From a virus, in the IMG/VR virus record IMGVR_UViG_3300001450_008008, positions 6,974 to 38,651 of that record: a stretch of 31,678 nucleotides of DNA. One strand, 5' to 3'. Position 1 is the first letter of the stretch, and each line of letters begins with the position of its first letter. Under the pieces are notes generated by a model. That model did no database searches, had not been told where the DNA came from, and was given only the letters and a program-made list of their open reading frames with translations. Of this stretch, positions 5,073-13,238 are shown piece by piece. The translations under genes were made by a program, and so were the position numbers.

Positions 5073-7238
5073 CTAGTTCTCAGTGTCGCCTAGCTTATCA
5101 TCTGAGCTATGCTTCTCTCCAGGCATTAAAGGAACGAGTCCTCTCATACTTCTAATCTTATTAGAGATCCTTTGAGCTTTTGCCTGACGCTCACTCTTCT
5201 CTTTCTTTTTAGCGATTTTAGCTTCGTGTCCTCGCACGCCTTGCTTGTTAACCTCAGTATCCGCTGCGGTAGGCTTCCCTTCCTTACCGTACCCTCCATC
5301 CTTAGTAGCTCTCTTGTGGAGCTTCTTTTTTAAGTAGTCTGGATGATTGGAAGACGTGTTAACGGGAACCCCTTCTTTATCGTGCAGCCCCCCTGCTCTT
5401 CCTTGGCTATCCCTCTTAGTGTGTTTAGCCTTCTTCTTACTCTCAGGCTTTTCCTTGGCGATAACCTTATCTGCTCTGTTCTTAACAGCTTCAGCACCCT
5501 TCTTCATACGCTTTTCTCTCGTCTTAGGATCTGCCTTAGTTTCGTCTGGACTTAACGCCTCTAAAACCTTCTCAGCAAGAGCCATTCGACCCTTCTTAAC
5601 GAGTTCTGTGGAAGCGTTTTGTTTTCCGGGGAGTGGTCCCGCTGCGCCGGTACCATGGCGACTCAGGAATTTCTCGCGTTTATTATCTACTGTATCATAA
5701 GCGGCTTTTCTACTTTTATAATTAGGATCATTCACTGGCGTTTCGTCTTCTTTTTTCCAAGCATCCAGTGTTTGAGCATCTCTACCCTTCCTTACCGCAG
5801 CCACACGACTTTGTCTTCTAGACCAAGGTTCTGCTTGGTATATATCTACAGCCTTCTCAGCAAGAGCCATTCGACCCTTCTTAACGATTTCTTTGGAATT
5901 GTCGCGACGCCTTCGATTTGCATCTCTAGCTCGGGTAGTATTACCCCCTCCCGCTAATGTGGTCGTAGTTGCCCCACCCCCTGTCCTTTCTGGTTGATCA
6001 TCTGTAGCTCTTCTTGACCGTGGAGCATTTTTGTCTGCTCTGCCTTCAAAGCGAGGAGAACCCGCAGGTGCTTCTGGAGTTTCTCTTTGGACCGCTCCTT
6101 GGGGCTTATCCTCTGACTTACCAGCATTCCAATTATCTATTTCTTTATTCTTAGATGTATCCCTTACTGCTCTCCTAATGTTATCCATGACGGAAAGGTT
6201 AGGCTGTTCTAGGTCTGGAGTTTTTGGCTCTGCTGCTTTATTTCTAGCTCTATTAACTGCTCTCCTAGAGGTTCCATATGCTGTTGTTGCTGCTGCTGGT
6301 GTTGGCTTCGCTGCTGGTGCTGGTGCTGTTGTTGCTGCTGCTGGTGTTGGCTTCGCTGCTGGTGCTGGTGCTGGTGTTGGCTTCGCTGCTGCTGCTGGTG
6401 CTGGTGCTGGTGCTGGCCTCGCTGCTGCTGCTGGTGCTGGTGTTGCTGCTGGTGCCGCTTTAGGAAATTTCGTAGTGCTTGTTTGAATTGGGTCATTTCT
6501 ATTTTTGTATAAATCACGACCCTTACTTTTAATATCCTCAAAACTAGGAAGTCTGCTCTTAAACTTAGATAATCTTCCTGGAATAGTTTTCGCGCCTCCT
6601 GCCCCTCCATCGGGAAGAAGTGGGTTGGGCCTTGGACCGCTTCTACCTCTTACGGAGGTTTGGGGAATGTTCCGCTTTACCGCCCTACCGACAGCAGATC
6701 CCGCCTGCTTGTAAGCACTCACTTGCTGTCCAACCTCCCGACCAATTCCACTCGCAATAGCTTTAGCCCTGTCCTTAATCCTATTCCATCTTCCTGGTCG
6801 CGGATCACTCACTTCATAGAGGCTAAAAATAGCTTCCTTAATGGCTTTCTTCTTCTTGCTAGCCTTAGTAGGAACACAATTAGGGACTTGCTTCCCACTC
6901 TTCATTTTCATGCCATATGCAGTGTAACCCTTCCAACATGCCTCTGCTAGAGCAATACGAGCATCTCGAACTATCTCAGTCGAGCAGTTCCACTTCTTCA
7001 ATGACAGGCTAAGACGATCTTTGCCCGTATTGTTACTGTCTTTTTGTCTCTTTCTCATGCCACTCATACGGGCACAGAAGGACTTCTTTCTAGCTCCTCC
7101 TTGTGGTTGAGGGGCTTTTAGGTCTGACCCTGGATTCTCTCTCTCGTAGGACTTTCTCCCTTTAGCGTTAAGACCTCCTTTCGGATTCTTCCCAGCCTTC
7201 TTTGTCCAAGCAGCACCTTCTTCTATTTTATTCTTCAT
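5073..7238 (-). CDS. Large basic repeat protein with DUF6321-like N-terminus
   Basis: The 721-residue protein is very rich in Lys, Arg, Ala and Pro. Residues 8-61 (W-T-K-K-A-G-K-N-P-K-G-G-L, then F-C-A-R-M-S-G-M) match the DUF6321-type domain seen in many phage proteins of unknown role. V118-P-N-C-V-P123 is another motif recurring in phage proteins. A helix of the form (S/T)-(K/T)-E-(I/L)-V-x-x-(A/G)-R-(M/I)-A-L-A-E occurs three times (about residues 87-99, 450-463 and 545-558), the last two encoded by an identical 36-base repeat. Residues about 259-319 are an Ala/Pro linker. The C-terminus is charged and probably disordered. The start has AGGA 9 bases upstream but no CTATNAT box. A virion-internal, DNA-associated or scaffold role would fit the charge, but no function is established. 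Confidence 0.7.
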   Translation of the reverse strand: MKNKIEEGAAWTKKAGKNPKGGLNAKGRKSYERENPGSDLKAPQPQGGARKKSFCARMSGMRKRQKDSNNTGKDRLSLSLKKWNCSTEIVRDARIALAEACWKGYTAYGMKMKSGKQVPNCVPTKASKKKKAIKEAIFSLYEVSDPRPGRWNRIKDRAKAIASGIGREVGQQVSAYKQAGSAVGRAVKRNIPQTSVRGRSGPRPNPLLPDGGAGGAKTIPGRLSKFKSRLPSFEDIKSKGRDLYKNRNDPIQTSTTKFPKAAPAATPAPAAAARPAPAPAPAAAAKPTPAPAPAAKPTPAAATTAPAPAAKPTPAAATTAYGTSRRAVNRARNKAAEPKTPDLEQPNLSVMDNIRRAVRDTSKNKEIDNWNAGKSEDKPQGAVQRETPEAPAGSPRFEGRADKNAPRSRRATDDQPERTGGGATTTTLAGGGNTTRARDANRRRRDNSKEIVKKGRMALAEKAVDIYQAEPWSRRQSRVAAVRKGRDAQTLDAWKKEDETPVNDPNYKSRKAAYDTVDNKREKFLSRHGTGAAGPLPGKQNASTELVKKGRMALAEKVLEALSPDETKADPKTREKRMKKGAEAVKNRADKVIAKEKPESKKKAKHTKRDSQGRAGGLHDKEGVPVNTSSNHPDYLKKKLHKRATKDGGYGKEGKPTAADTEVNKQGVRGHEAKIAKKKEKSERQAKAQRISNKIRSMRGLVPLMPGEKHSSDDKLGDTEN
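5567..5602. repeat. 36-base direct repeat, copy 1
   Basis: This copy is identical over 36 bases to 5852-5887, 285 bases away and in the same reading frame of the large minus-strand gene. It encodes the V-K-K-G-R-M-A-L-A-E helix, so it reflects an internal duplication within the protein. Confidence 0.9.
5852..5887. repeat. 36-base direct repeat, copy 2
   Basis: This is the second copy of the repeat at 5567-5602. Flanking bases are similar but not identical (GATTTCTTTGGA versus GAGTTCTGTGGA), so the duplication extends slightly and has drifted outside the core. Confidence 0.9.
6282..6462. repeat. Low-complexity GCT/GGT triplet repeat coding an Ala/Pro linker
   Basis: The plus strand is a run of GCT and GGT triplets with interspersed GTT and TTC. 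Read on the minus strand it gives blocks of Ala-Pro and Lys-Pro-Thr-Pro, a typical flexible linker. A unit of about 40 bases containing GGTGTTGGCTTCGCTGCT recurs three times. Such tracts vary in length by slippage. Confidence 0.85.
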
Positions 7239-7254
7239 AATCTTTGATCCTAGT

Positions 7255-7261
7255 CTATTAT
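7255..7261 (+). promoter_or_regulatory. CTATTAT promoter candidate for the thyX operon
   Basis: CTATTAT matches the motif found before other first genes, but here the ATG at 7294 is 32 bases downstream, giving a short untranslated leader of about 26 bases without an obvious Shine-Dalgarno site. Confidence 0.4.
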
Positions 7262-7293
7262 TCTATAGGTATTTACTCTACACTTCCCACCAT

Positions 7294-8079
7294 ATGATTG
7301 ATAAAATAGACTTTCTCGAAGATAAAAAAAGCTTCGTTTCTCTGGTTGACAGGATGCAGCAAGATCACGCACTAAAGGTTACAAATGCAGCCAGAGTATC
7401 CTACGACAATCAGAAGGAGGAGTTTTCGGATAAGGATAAGAAATTAACCAAGTTTCTGTGGGGTCATGAGCATACCTCTCCTTTCCGTCATTCGTATTAC
7501 ACCTTTCAGTTAAAGCTGCCCTTAAATATAGCGAGACAACTGATGAAATATCAGGTAGGATCCACTTTTAGATCTACAGAGATTAATGGGGAGGAAGTGA
7601 CCATTGAGGAGTTTGATCACATTTACGATGTGGATAAAGGATGTTCTTGGAATGAAGTATCAGGCAGATACACTAAGACTTCTGAAGAGTTTTACATTCC
7701 CAAGAACCTAAGGTCGAATCCTGGTCATGGAAACAAACAGTCTTCTGGGGAGTATGTTAATCCCGTAGATAAATACTCTATGGGTCATTTATATGAAGGG
7801 GAAATCCAAGAGTATATGGAAGACCAGTGCAAGAGAGCTTCCTACCTGTATAAAAGATTAATTGATAACGGCGTAGCTAAGGAAATGGCTAGGGGTATCC
7901 TACCCCAAAATATGTATACAAAGGCTATCTGGACTGTTAGCCTTCAGAGTGTCATCTGGTTTCTACATCAACGTCTTAAGTCGGATGCTCAGTGGGAGAT
8001 TCAGAAATTGGCAGAAGGAATATACTCCCTAATTAAGGATGACCTAGATAAGCTAGGATTAGACAAGGAGAGCCTGTGA
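7294..8079 (+). CDS. thyX: Flavin-dependent thymidylate synthase ThyX
   Basis: The 261-residue enzyme would convert dUMP to dTMP with methylenetetrahydrofolate, FAD and NADPH. Family signs are H60-T-S-P-F-R-H66, A80-R-Q-L-M-K-Y-Q87, W119-N-E-V-S-G-R-Y126 and the C-terminal A-R-G-I-L-P and Q-R-L-K-S-D-A-Q-W-E-I. In phage ThyX proteins the K-(H)-Q-x-G segment normally runs directly into N-E-V-S-x-R-Y. Here about 27 residues (90-116, acidic) are inserted between them, and Tyr86 replaces the usual His. The protein heads an operon with gp47, gp46 and nrdJ. Its stop overlaps the GTG of the next gene in GTGA. The ATG was chosen as the first in frame after the promoter region. Confidence 0.9.
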   Translation: MIDKIDFLEDKKSFVSLVDRMQQDHALKVTNAARVSYDNQKEEFSDKDKKLTKFLWGHEHTSPFRHSYYTFQLKLPLNIARQLMKYQVGSTFRSTEINGEEVTIEEFDHIYDVDKGCSWNEVSGRYTKTSEEFYIPKNLRSNPGHGNKQSSGEYVNPVDKYSMGHLYEGEIQEYMEDQCKRASYLYKRLIDNGVAKEMARGILPQNMYTKAIWTVSLQSVIWFLHQRLKSDAQWEIQKLAEGIYSLIKDDLDKLGLDKESL

Positions 8080-9116
8080 GTAAGTGTTTAATTATTGGGG
8101 ATACCCATTACGATACTAAGTGTGATGGGTACTTAGAAAATCAAATTGAGTCTACTCTTAAAATTATAAAGGAGCACAAGCCTACACATCTTATATTTTT
8201 AGGTGACATCTATCATCACAGGAAGCCTTCACCCGAAGTTGTCGTGGGGGTCCAGAAGCTGTTCTATATGATTAGAATGTTAGTAGAGAATATTTATATC
8301 CTTAGGGGTAATCATGATTCCGCTAATAAGTCTGACGATGGCTTAACCTGCTTAGAGACCTTAACATACCCAGGGTCCAAGGTTACTTTGATACAGCATA
8401 CCTTTTTAGATACTAAGGAGAATATGTTGTTCATACCTCATTACGAAAAAGAAGAAGTAATTCAAGGGAGTTTATCACTCGCTCCTAACTCTGAAACTTT
8501 AGTGTTTGGTCACTTTGGGTTTGCTGGTTGTCTCAATGGTGCAGGATTTCATGACTCCTCTTTAGAGCCTAAGGAGTTTAAGAATACTACAATCCTAGGT
8601 CATATTCACAGATACGAGAAAGTAGACAATGTCACCGTCCTAGGTACTCCATGGTCTACCAACTACGGTGAGTGTGATTATGATCATGTGGTAGGAGTTA
8701 TTGAAAAGAAGAAAGGTAAGTGGGGTTCATTGACTACACATAAAGTAACTATCGGTCCTAGGTATTACGTTTGTCCAATGGAGTCCTTAGAGGTGATGAA
8801 GGATGAGATCAAGGATCCTAACTACTTTACTCTACTGAGGGTTCTTATTGATAAGTTCTCAGACGACAGTATACATCATCTAAAGTCGGACATATTGGAA
8901 AAGTTTTTTGTAGCTTCTGTCGATCTTAAATTTCAGCCTGTCTATGATGCTAAGTTAAACAACAGACTTTCGAACTATGATCCTAATGTTCCTATTAGCA
9001 ACATTGACAGTGATGTTATTGAGAAGTATATTGAAGAGCAGGCTTCTTCGATTCCCAAGGAATCTCTTCAGGAAGGTCTAGACTTAATTAAAACTTATGA
9101 AGATTCAGAAGATTAG
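8076..9116 (+). CDS. Recombination nuclease subunit, T4 gp47 / SbcD / Mre11 type
   Basis: The 346-residue metallophosphoesterase has the full Mre11 metal set: D9 and H11 in G-D-T-H, D44 in L-G-D-I-Y-H-H, N79-H80-D81, H146 in F-G-H-F-G, and H176-I-H178. It would act with the gp46-like ATPase encoded next as a nuclease that resects DNA ends for recombination-dependent replication and host DNA breakdown. The length fits T4 gp47 (339 residues). The GTG start overlaps the ThyX stop by 4 bases and has AAGGAG 5 bases upstream. The C-terminal third (after about 245) is the capping and partner-binding region. Confidence 0.92.
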   Translation: MSKCLIIGDTHYDTKCDGYLENQIESTLKIIKEHKPTHLIFLGDIYHHRKPSPEVVVGVQKLFYMIRMLVENIYILRGNHDSANKSDDGLTCLETLTYPGSKVTLIQHTFLDTKENMLFIPHYEKEEVIQGSLSLAPNSETLVFGHFGFAGCLNGAGFHDSSLEPKEFKNTTILGHIHRYEKVDNVTVLGTPWSTNYGECDYDHVVGVIEKKKGKWGSLTTHKVTIGPRYYVCPMESLEVMKDEIKDPNYFTLLRVLIDKFSDDSIHHLKSDILEKFFVASVDLKFQPVYDAKLNNRLSNYDPNVPISNIDSDVIEKYIEEQASSIPKESLQEGLDLIKTYEDSED

Positions 9117-10686
9117 CGTTAGAAACTTTTATTCCTACAAGAAACTTGAACTAGACTTCTCTACTTACTCTGGGATAACTCGTATTCTGGGGAAGAACAA
9201 GGACTCAGGATCAAGTAACGGTGCAGGTAAGAGTGCAATATTCGAAGCTATCACTTGGGGCTTGTTCGGCCAGACTATCCGAAAGAGTACGGAAGAGGCT
9301 CTAGTTAACTCTCAGGAGGGCAAGGATTGCTCTGTAAGCGTCTTTTTAGATAAAGAAGGGCTAGGGCATGTAGAGATTATAAGAAGCAAGAGACCGACCT
9401 CTCTTACCCTTAAAGTTAATGGTGTAGTGAGAAACAAAGATCACGCATCTGAGACTCAGAGCTTCATAGAGGATATACTGGATACTGATTACAAGTCTTT
9501 TCTTGCCTCAGTAGTATTCGGTCAGCATTCTGATTTCACTTTTTTGGATTCATCCCCAGAGGACAAGAGGAAGATAATCAAGAACTGTTTTAATCTTGAT
9601 GACTTATACTCCAAGAGAACTGCTGTAAAGCAACTAAAGTCCTCGTTTACGGCAGAGTTTAAAGTACTAAACACTTTAATTGATAATCTTCGGAAAGAGG
9701 AAGATGACCTTATAGCTAAGGTCCCAGGCAATCAGTATGAGATTATTGAATTGCCTAGCCTAGAGTCTATCCTAAGTATGGAGAAGACTTTCGATATTAT
9801 AGACAGGGAAATAAGGGACCATCAAAGGCAGTTAAGGAAAGAAAGGGATAAGCATAGGAGGTTAGTTGACTCTGTAAACTTGGGTGTGTATGAGGACGAT
9901 AAGTTGTGTCATGCCTGTAACAACACCTATCGAAAGACCCAAGGGCAGGAAGATATTGACGAGATGAGTAAAGATATTTCTATTCTAAAAGATAAGATAT
10001 CTTTAATTGAAAGTACGATGGAAGAGTTGAGGAGTAAAAAGGAAAAAGAGATTCCTGAGTTTTCGTCTTCACAGTGGGCAAAGTATAACGAGAAAAACAA
10101 ACTTATTCAAAACTCTCAGGAAAGCACTGACAGGCTTGCCACGGTTAGAACTCAGCTTACTGAGTATGGAGAGCAAACGACCAAACTTCAGTCTCTAATT
10201 GAGGTTATGAAGTTCTGGGAAACTGCCTTTAGTGAGAAGGGACTAATTCGTTACATCGTAAGAAACATTTTGGATTATTTCAATATAAAGTCCAATGAGT
10301 ATGCTTCGATACTAACTAATAATCAGTTCTCTATTGAGTTCAACGATGAACTGTCAGAGACCATCAAGAACAATGGGGTTGTAACAAAGTATATTTCCCT
10401 GTCTGGAGGAGAAAAGAGGAAGGTTAACTTGGCTATAATGCTTTCTCTGCAAGAACTTAGTTCAAAAATATCACGAACAAACTGTAACCTGTTGTTCTTT
10501 GACGAAGTTTGTGATAATATTGATGAATCTGGTATCCTGGCAGTAAATAACTTGTTAAAAACACTAAACTCTCAATACCCCGAGAAGGTTATTATGGTAA
10601 TTACCCATAACAACTATCTTCAAGAACTGTTGGGAGAGTCACAGAGCATCACAATAAATAAGAAAAAAGGGATTAGTAGCATATAA
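9097..10686 (+). CDS. Recombination ATPase subunit, T4 gp46 / SbcC / Rad50 type
   Basis: The 529-residue SMC-like ATPase has a Walker A at N41-G-A-G-K-S46, two coiled-coil arms, a Rad50 zinc hook with C271-H-A-C274 at the tip, the ABC signature L435-S-G-G-E439, Walker B with D469-E470, and a T-H-N H-loop near the C-terminus. It is close to T4 gp46 in size (560) and much shorter than bacterial SbcC, so the arms are short. It pairs with the upstream gp47-like nuclease, overlapping that gene by 20 bases. No strong ribosome site precedes the ATG, so translation is probably coupled. Confidence 0.93.
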   Translation: MKIQKISVRNFYSYKKLELDFSTYSGITRILGKNKDSGSSNGAGKSAIFEAITWGLFGQTIRKSTEEALVNSQEGKDCSVSVFLDKEGLGHVEIIRSKRPTSLTLKVNGVVRNKDHASETQSFIEDILDTDYKSFLASVVFGQHSDFTFLDSSPEDKRKIIKNCFNLDDLYSKRTAVKQLKSSFTAEFKVLNTLIDNLRKEEDDLIAKVPGNQYEIIELPSLESILSMEKTFDIIDREIRDHQRQLRKERDKHRRLVDSVNLGVYEDDKLCHACNNTYRKTQGQEDIDEMSKDISILKDKISLIESTMEELRSKKEKEIPEFSSSQWAKYNEKNKLIQNSQESTDRLATVRTQLTEYGEQTTKLQSLIEVMKFWETAFSEKGLIRYIVRNILDYFNIKSNEYASILTNNQFSIEFNDELSETIKNNGVVTKYISLSGGEKRKVNLAIMLSLQELSSKISRTNCNLLFFDEVCDNIDESGILAVNNLLKTLNSQYPEKVIMVITHNNYLQELLGESQSITINKKKGISSI

Positions 10687-12590
10687 TGGTAATTAAGCAA
10701 TTAGACGGTTTAGGGCAGGACATCTTCATGCAACGATACGCATACCCAGGGGAAACCAAGTATGCAGAGCGGTGTAAAGCTATGTCTAAGCATGTCGCTT
10801 CCTCGGAAAAGGATGGAGATGTTGAAAAGTATGAAAAGAGATTTTATGATGCTTTGAGTACAGGTGACCTTGTTCCTGGTGGTCGTATTATTTACGGATC
10901 AGGAAGAAATCGTCAAAACCTTTTGAACTGCTATGCTATTGAGCCTGAGGATACTGTTGAGTCTATCGGCAAGACTATTCAGGACATGTATCGCATCTCC
11001 TGTGGGGGAGGTGGAATTGGTTTCAACTTCTCTAAGATCCGTCCTAAGGGGGATGACGTTGGAAATGTAAAGAACTCGGCACCTGGATCTGTGTCGGTTA
11101 TGCAAATGATTAATGAGATTGGAAATCATGTTAAAGCAGGTAAAAATAGAAGAACCGCGCTCATGGCAGAACTTAATGTGGATCATCCTGATCTATTGGA
11201 GTTTCTGCACGTTAAGCTGGATCTTTCCCAGCTAACTAACTTTAATATTTCAGTAGCTATCACAGATAAGTTTATTGAAGCGTGCGAGAATGGGGACAAT
11301 TGGGAGTTTAATTTTAATAACAAGGTATACAAGGTATATCAATCGAACAGAATCTCTAGTGATGGAGTTTCTGAGGTAGTTAATATTGTTGCTTTGAATG
11401 AAGAGGATGCTTTGGAGCGTGCAAAGCAGCATCACCTACGTCTATGGGATGATAAGTTTGAAAGCGTTGAGGAGGTTAGATTCCCAGCTATTGATCTCTG
11501 GAATCGTCTTTGGAAGAACGCTGTTCAGTCGGGTGAGCCAGGGATCTTCAATCTGTCTCTTACAAACAGATACACCAACATGTCGTACTTTCTTGAGATG
11601 AATGCCACTAATCCTTGTGGGGAGATTCCTTTGGACAGTTACGCAAACTGTTGCTTGGGCCATATCAATCTTTCTAACATGGTGAATGAGGATGAGACTG
11701 ATATTGACTGGAAGAGACTCGCCAGAACTATTAGAACTGGCATTCGATTCTTAGACAACGTGCTAACGGTTAATCATTATCCGATTGAGGAGTGTAAGAT
11801 TGCGGGGGAAAGATCACGACGTATTGGCTTGGGAACTATGGGGCTTCACCACATGCTCATTAAGCTTGGGGTTAAGTATGGCACGGATAAGTGTATTGAG
11901 TTCTTGGATCGTTTATACGCAACTATTCGTGATGAATCCTACCTAGCTTCCGTATACATCTCTAGGGAGCGTGGTTCTTTCCCCGAGTTCAATTCTAAGA
12001 AGTATCTGTCGGAAGAGTTTGCTAAGACCCTTCCTGCTCGTATTAGAATGCTGATCAAGGAGTATGGAATCCGTAATGCTGTAATGCTTACTGCTGCTCC
12101 TACGGGAACTGTAGCTATGGTGCATGGGGTATCTACTGGTATTGAGCCTATCTTTGCTCCAATGTATCGACGTAGGTATCGTGTTGGAAATACCTGGAAG
12201 CAAGAAGTAGTGTTGGATCCTATGTTCAAGCGAGCTTTAGAGTCGGGTTCTGATGGGTATCATATTGTTGGAGCTTCGGATGTCCCTCCTCACGAGCATA
12301 TGGCTGTTCAAGCATGTATCCAAAGATACACCGACAACGCGATAAGTAAGACTATCAATTTGCCTAACGAAGCTAGCCATGAGGAAGTTTCTAGGATGGC
12401 TTTGAAGTTTGCCCCTTACCTTAAGGGGATGACTGTTTACAGGTCTGGAAGTAAGGGTAATGAGCCACTAGAGCCTATGCCTCTTACGGAAGAGAACATT
12501 CAATTAGCTAAGACCCTTATTGCTGAGGGTAAGGATATTACAGAAATGGCTGAAGAATCTTGCACCGTTGGCGGGGAGTGTGGAGCATAA
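10686..12590 (+). CDS. nrdJ: Adenosylcobalamin-dependent (class II) ribonucleotide reductase
   Basis: The 634-residue enzyme would reduce ribonucleotides to deoxyribonucleotides with a coenzyme B12 radical, needing no second subunit or oxygen. P64-G-G-R67 and C82 in L-L-N-C-Y open the barrel. N-P-C311-G-E313 carries the thiyl Cys and the catalytic Glu, and C322, 11 residues on, matches the redox partner (spacing as Cys408/Cys419 of the Lactobacillus enzyme). A-P-T-G-T and G-I-E-P-I-F mark the phosphate site. C626 and C632 form the C-terminal pair that passes reducing power. No NrdB partner lies nearby, supporting class II. It depends on host cobalamin. The start is in TAATG overlap with the gp46-like gene. 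Confidence 0.92.
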   Translation: MVIKQLDGLGQDIFMQRYAYPGETKYAERCKAMSKHVASSEKDGDVEKYEKRFYDALSTGDLVPGGRIIYGSGRNRQNLLNCYAIEPEDTVESIGKTIQDMYRISCGGGGIGFNFSKIRPKGDDVGNVKNSAPGSVSVMQMINEIGNHVKAGKNRRTALMAELNVDHPDLLEFLHVKLDLSQLTNFNISVAITDKFIEACENGDNWEFNFNNKVYKVYQSNRISSDGVSEVVNIVALNEEDALERAKQHHLRLWDDKFESVEEVRFPAIDLWNRLWKNAVQSGEPGIFNLSLTNRYTNMSYFLEMNATNPCGEIPLDSYANCCLGHINLSNMVNEDETDIDWKRLARTIRTGIRFLDNVLTVNHYPIEECKIAGERSRRIGLGTMGLHHMLIKLGVKYGTDKCIEFLDRLYATIRDESYLASVYISRERGSFPEFNSKKYLSEEFAKTLPARIRMLIKEYGIRNAVMLTAAPTGTVAMVHGVSTGIEPIFAPMYRRRYRVGNTWKQEVVLDPMFKRALESGSDGYHIVGASDVPPHEHMAVQACIQRYTDNAISKTINLPNEASHEEVSRMALKFAPYLKGMTVYRSGSKGNEPLEPMPLTEENIQLAKTLIAEGKDITEMAEESCTVGGECGA

Positions 12591-13201
12591 TGACCGATTC
12601 ACTATTAGAGACTTATAATTGCAAAAAGTGTGGACCTTGTTCCACTTTCGTGGAACGCTCTGAAGAGACGGGGATGTTTTATTACGACAAGCGTGTAGGC
12701 AGAAAGATCCACGAGGATAAGGTACCCACACACGACGGAACAGGAGACGTAGAGTATCACCCAGATTGGAAAGGTGATTCTACTTACTGGTATAAGTATG
12801 AGCGACAATGGTCTATGGACTACTTTGATACCATTCAATGTCCTACTTGTAAAAAGAAGACAGATAAGAGAGCGTCTATTTATTACTTTAGTGTAGGAGA
12901 GAGTCGTAACTCCATTAAATCTTTAAAGGAACGTCAGCGTTTCGCTCGGGAAGGCATGGACAAGAAGCAAGCAGACCAGTTCTTGGAGGAGTCTTGCCAA
13001 GCTTCCAAAGATCGTGTCAAATCTAATGGTCGTGTAAGTGAGCACTACAAGAAAGTAGTTCCCGATTATGGCCTTTTAGAGAAACAGGGACACGTAAAGA
13101 GGTTGACAGACGATCAGAAGACCTCTAAGGTTAAATATCTGAAAGATGCGAACGTCGGTCTTTCCAAGGAAGGGAGAATAGGTAGAAAACCTAGAAAGTA
13201 A
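12590..13201 (+). CDS. Zinc-ribbon-like protein of unknown function
   Basis: The 203-residue protein starts at the ATG in TAATG overlap with nrdJ and has GGGGAG upstream. C11-K-K-C14 and C84-P-T-C87 form two C-x2-C knuckles that could bind one zinc ion, a long-linker ribbon. Residues 30-80 are rich in Tyr, Trp and Asp, and the C-terminal 110 residues are basic and helical, ending in R-K-P-R-K. That layout fits nucleic-acid binding. It is the last gene of the thyX-gp47-gp46-nrdJ operon, and no terminator is visible before the helicase promoter. No family was recognised, and a link to the reductase is only contextual. Confidence 0.7.
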   Translation: MTDSLLETYNCKKCGPCSTFVERSEETGMFYYDKRVGRKIHEDKVPTHDGTGDVEYHPDWKGDSTYWYKYERQWSMDYFDTIQCPTCKKKTDKRASIYYFSVGESRNSIKSLKERQRFAREGMDKKQADQFLEESCQASKDRVKSNGRVSEHYKKVVPDYGLLEKQGHVKRLTDDQKTSKVKYLKDANVGLSKEGRIGRKPRK

Positions 13202-13226
13202 CTCCCGGTTTCTCGTAACCCCGAAA

Positions 13227-13233
13227 CTATCAT
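13227..13233 (+). promoter_or_regulatory. CTATCAT promoter, leaderless type
   Basis: CTATCAT is followed by 5 bases and the helicase ATG at 13239, in a 37-base intergenic gap. There is no Shine-Dalgarno site and no -35-like box. Confidence 0.6.
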
Positions 13234-13238
13234 ACATC

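Noticed and set aside
5567-5887. The 36-base repeat as a CRISPR or attachment-site pair
   Set aside because: Only two copies exist, 285 bases apart, both in frame and encoding the same helix of one protein. No integrase or cas gene is near.
6031-6610. Open frames on both strands over the triplet repeat, giving Ala/Gly/Val-rich or Gln/His-rich peptides
   Set aside because: They are by-products of the GCT/GGT repeat in other frames. The minus-strand frame of the 721-residue gene is continuous across it and carries recognisable domains.
10433-10439. CTATAAT boxes inside genes at 10433, 16481, 17829, 23862 and a CTATCAT at 17840
   Set aside because: None has a usable start codon 5-8 bases downstream, and most code Tyr-Asn or Ala-Ile-Met in conserved proteins, so they were not called promoters.
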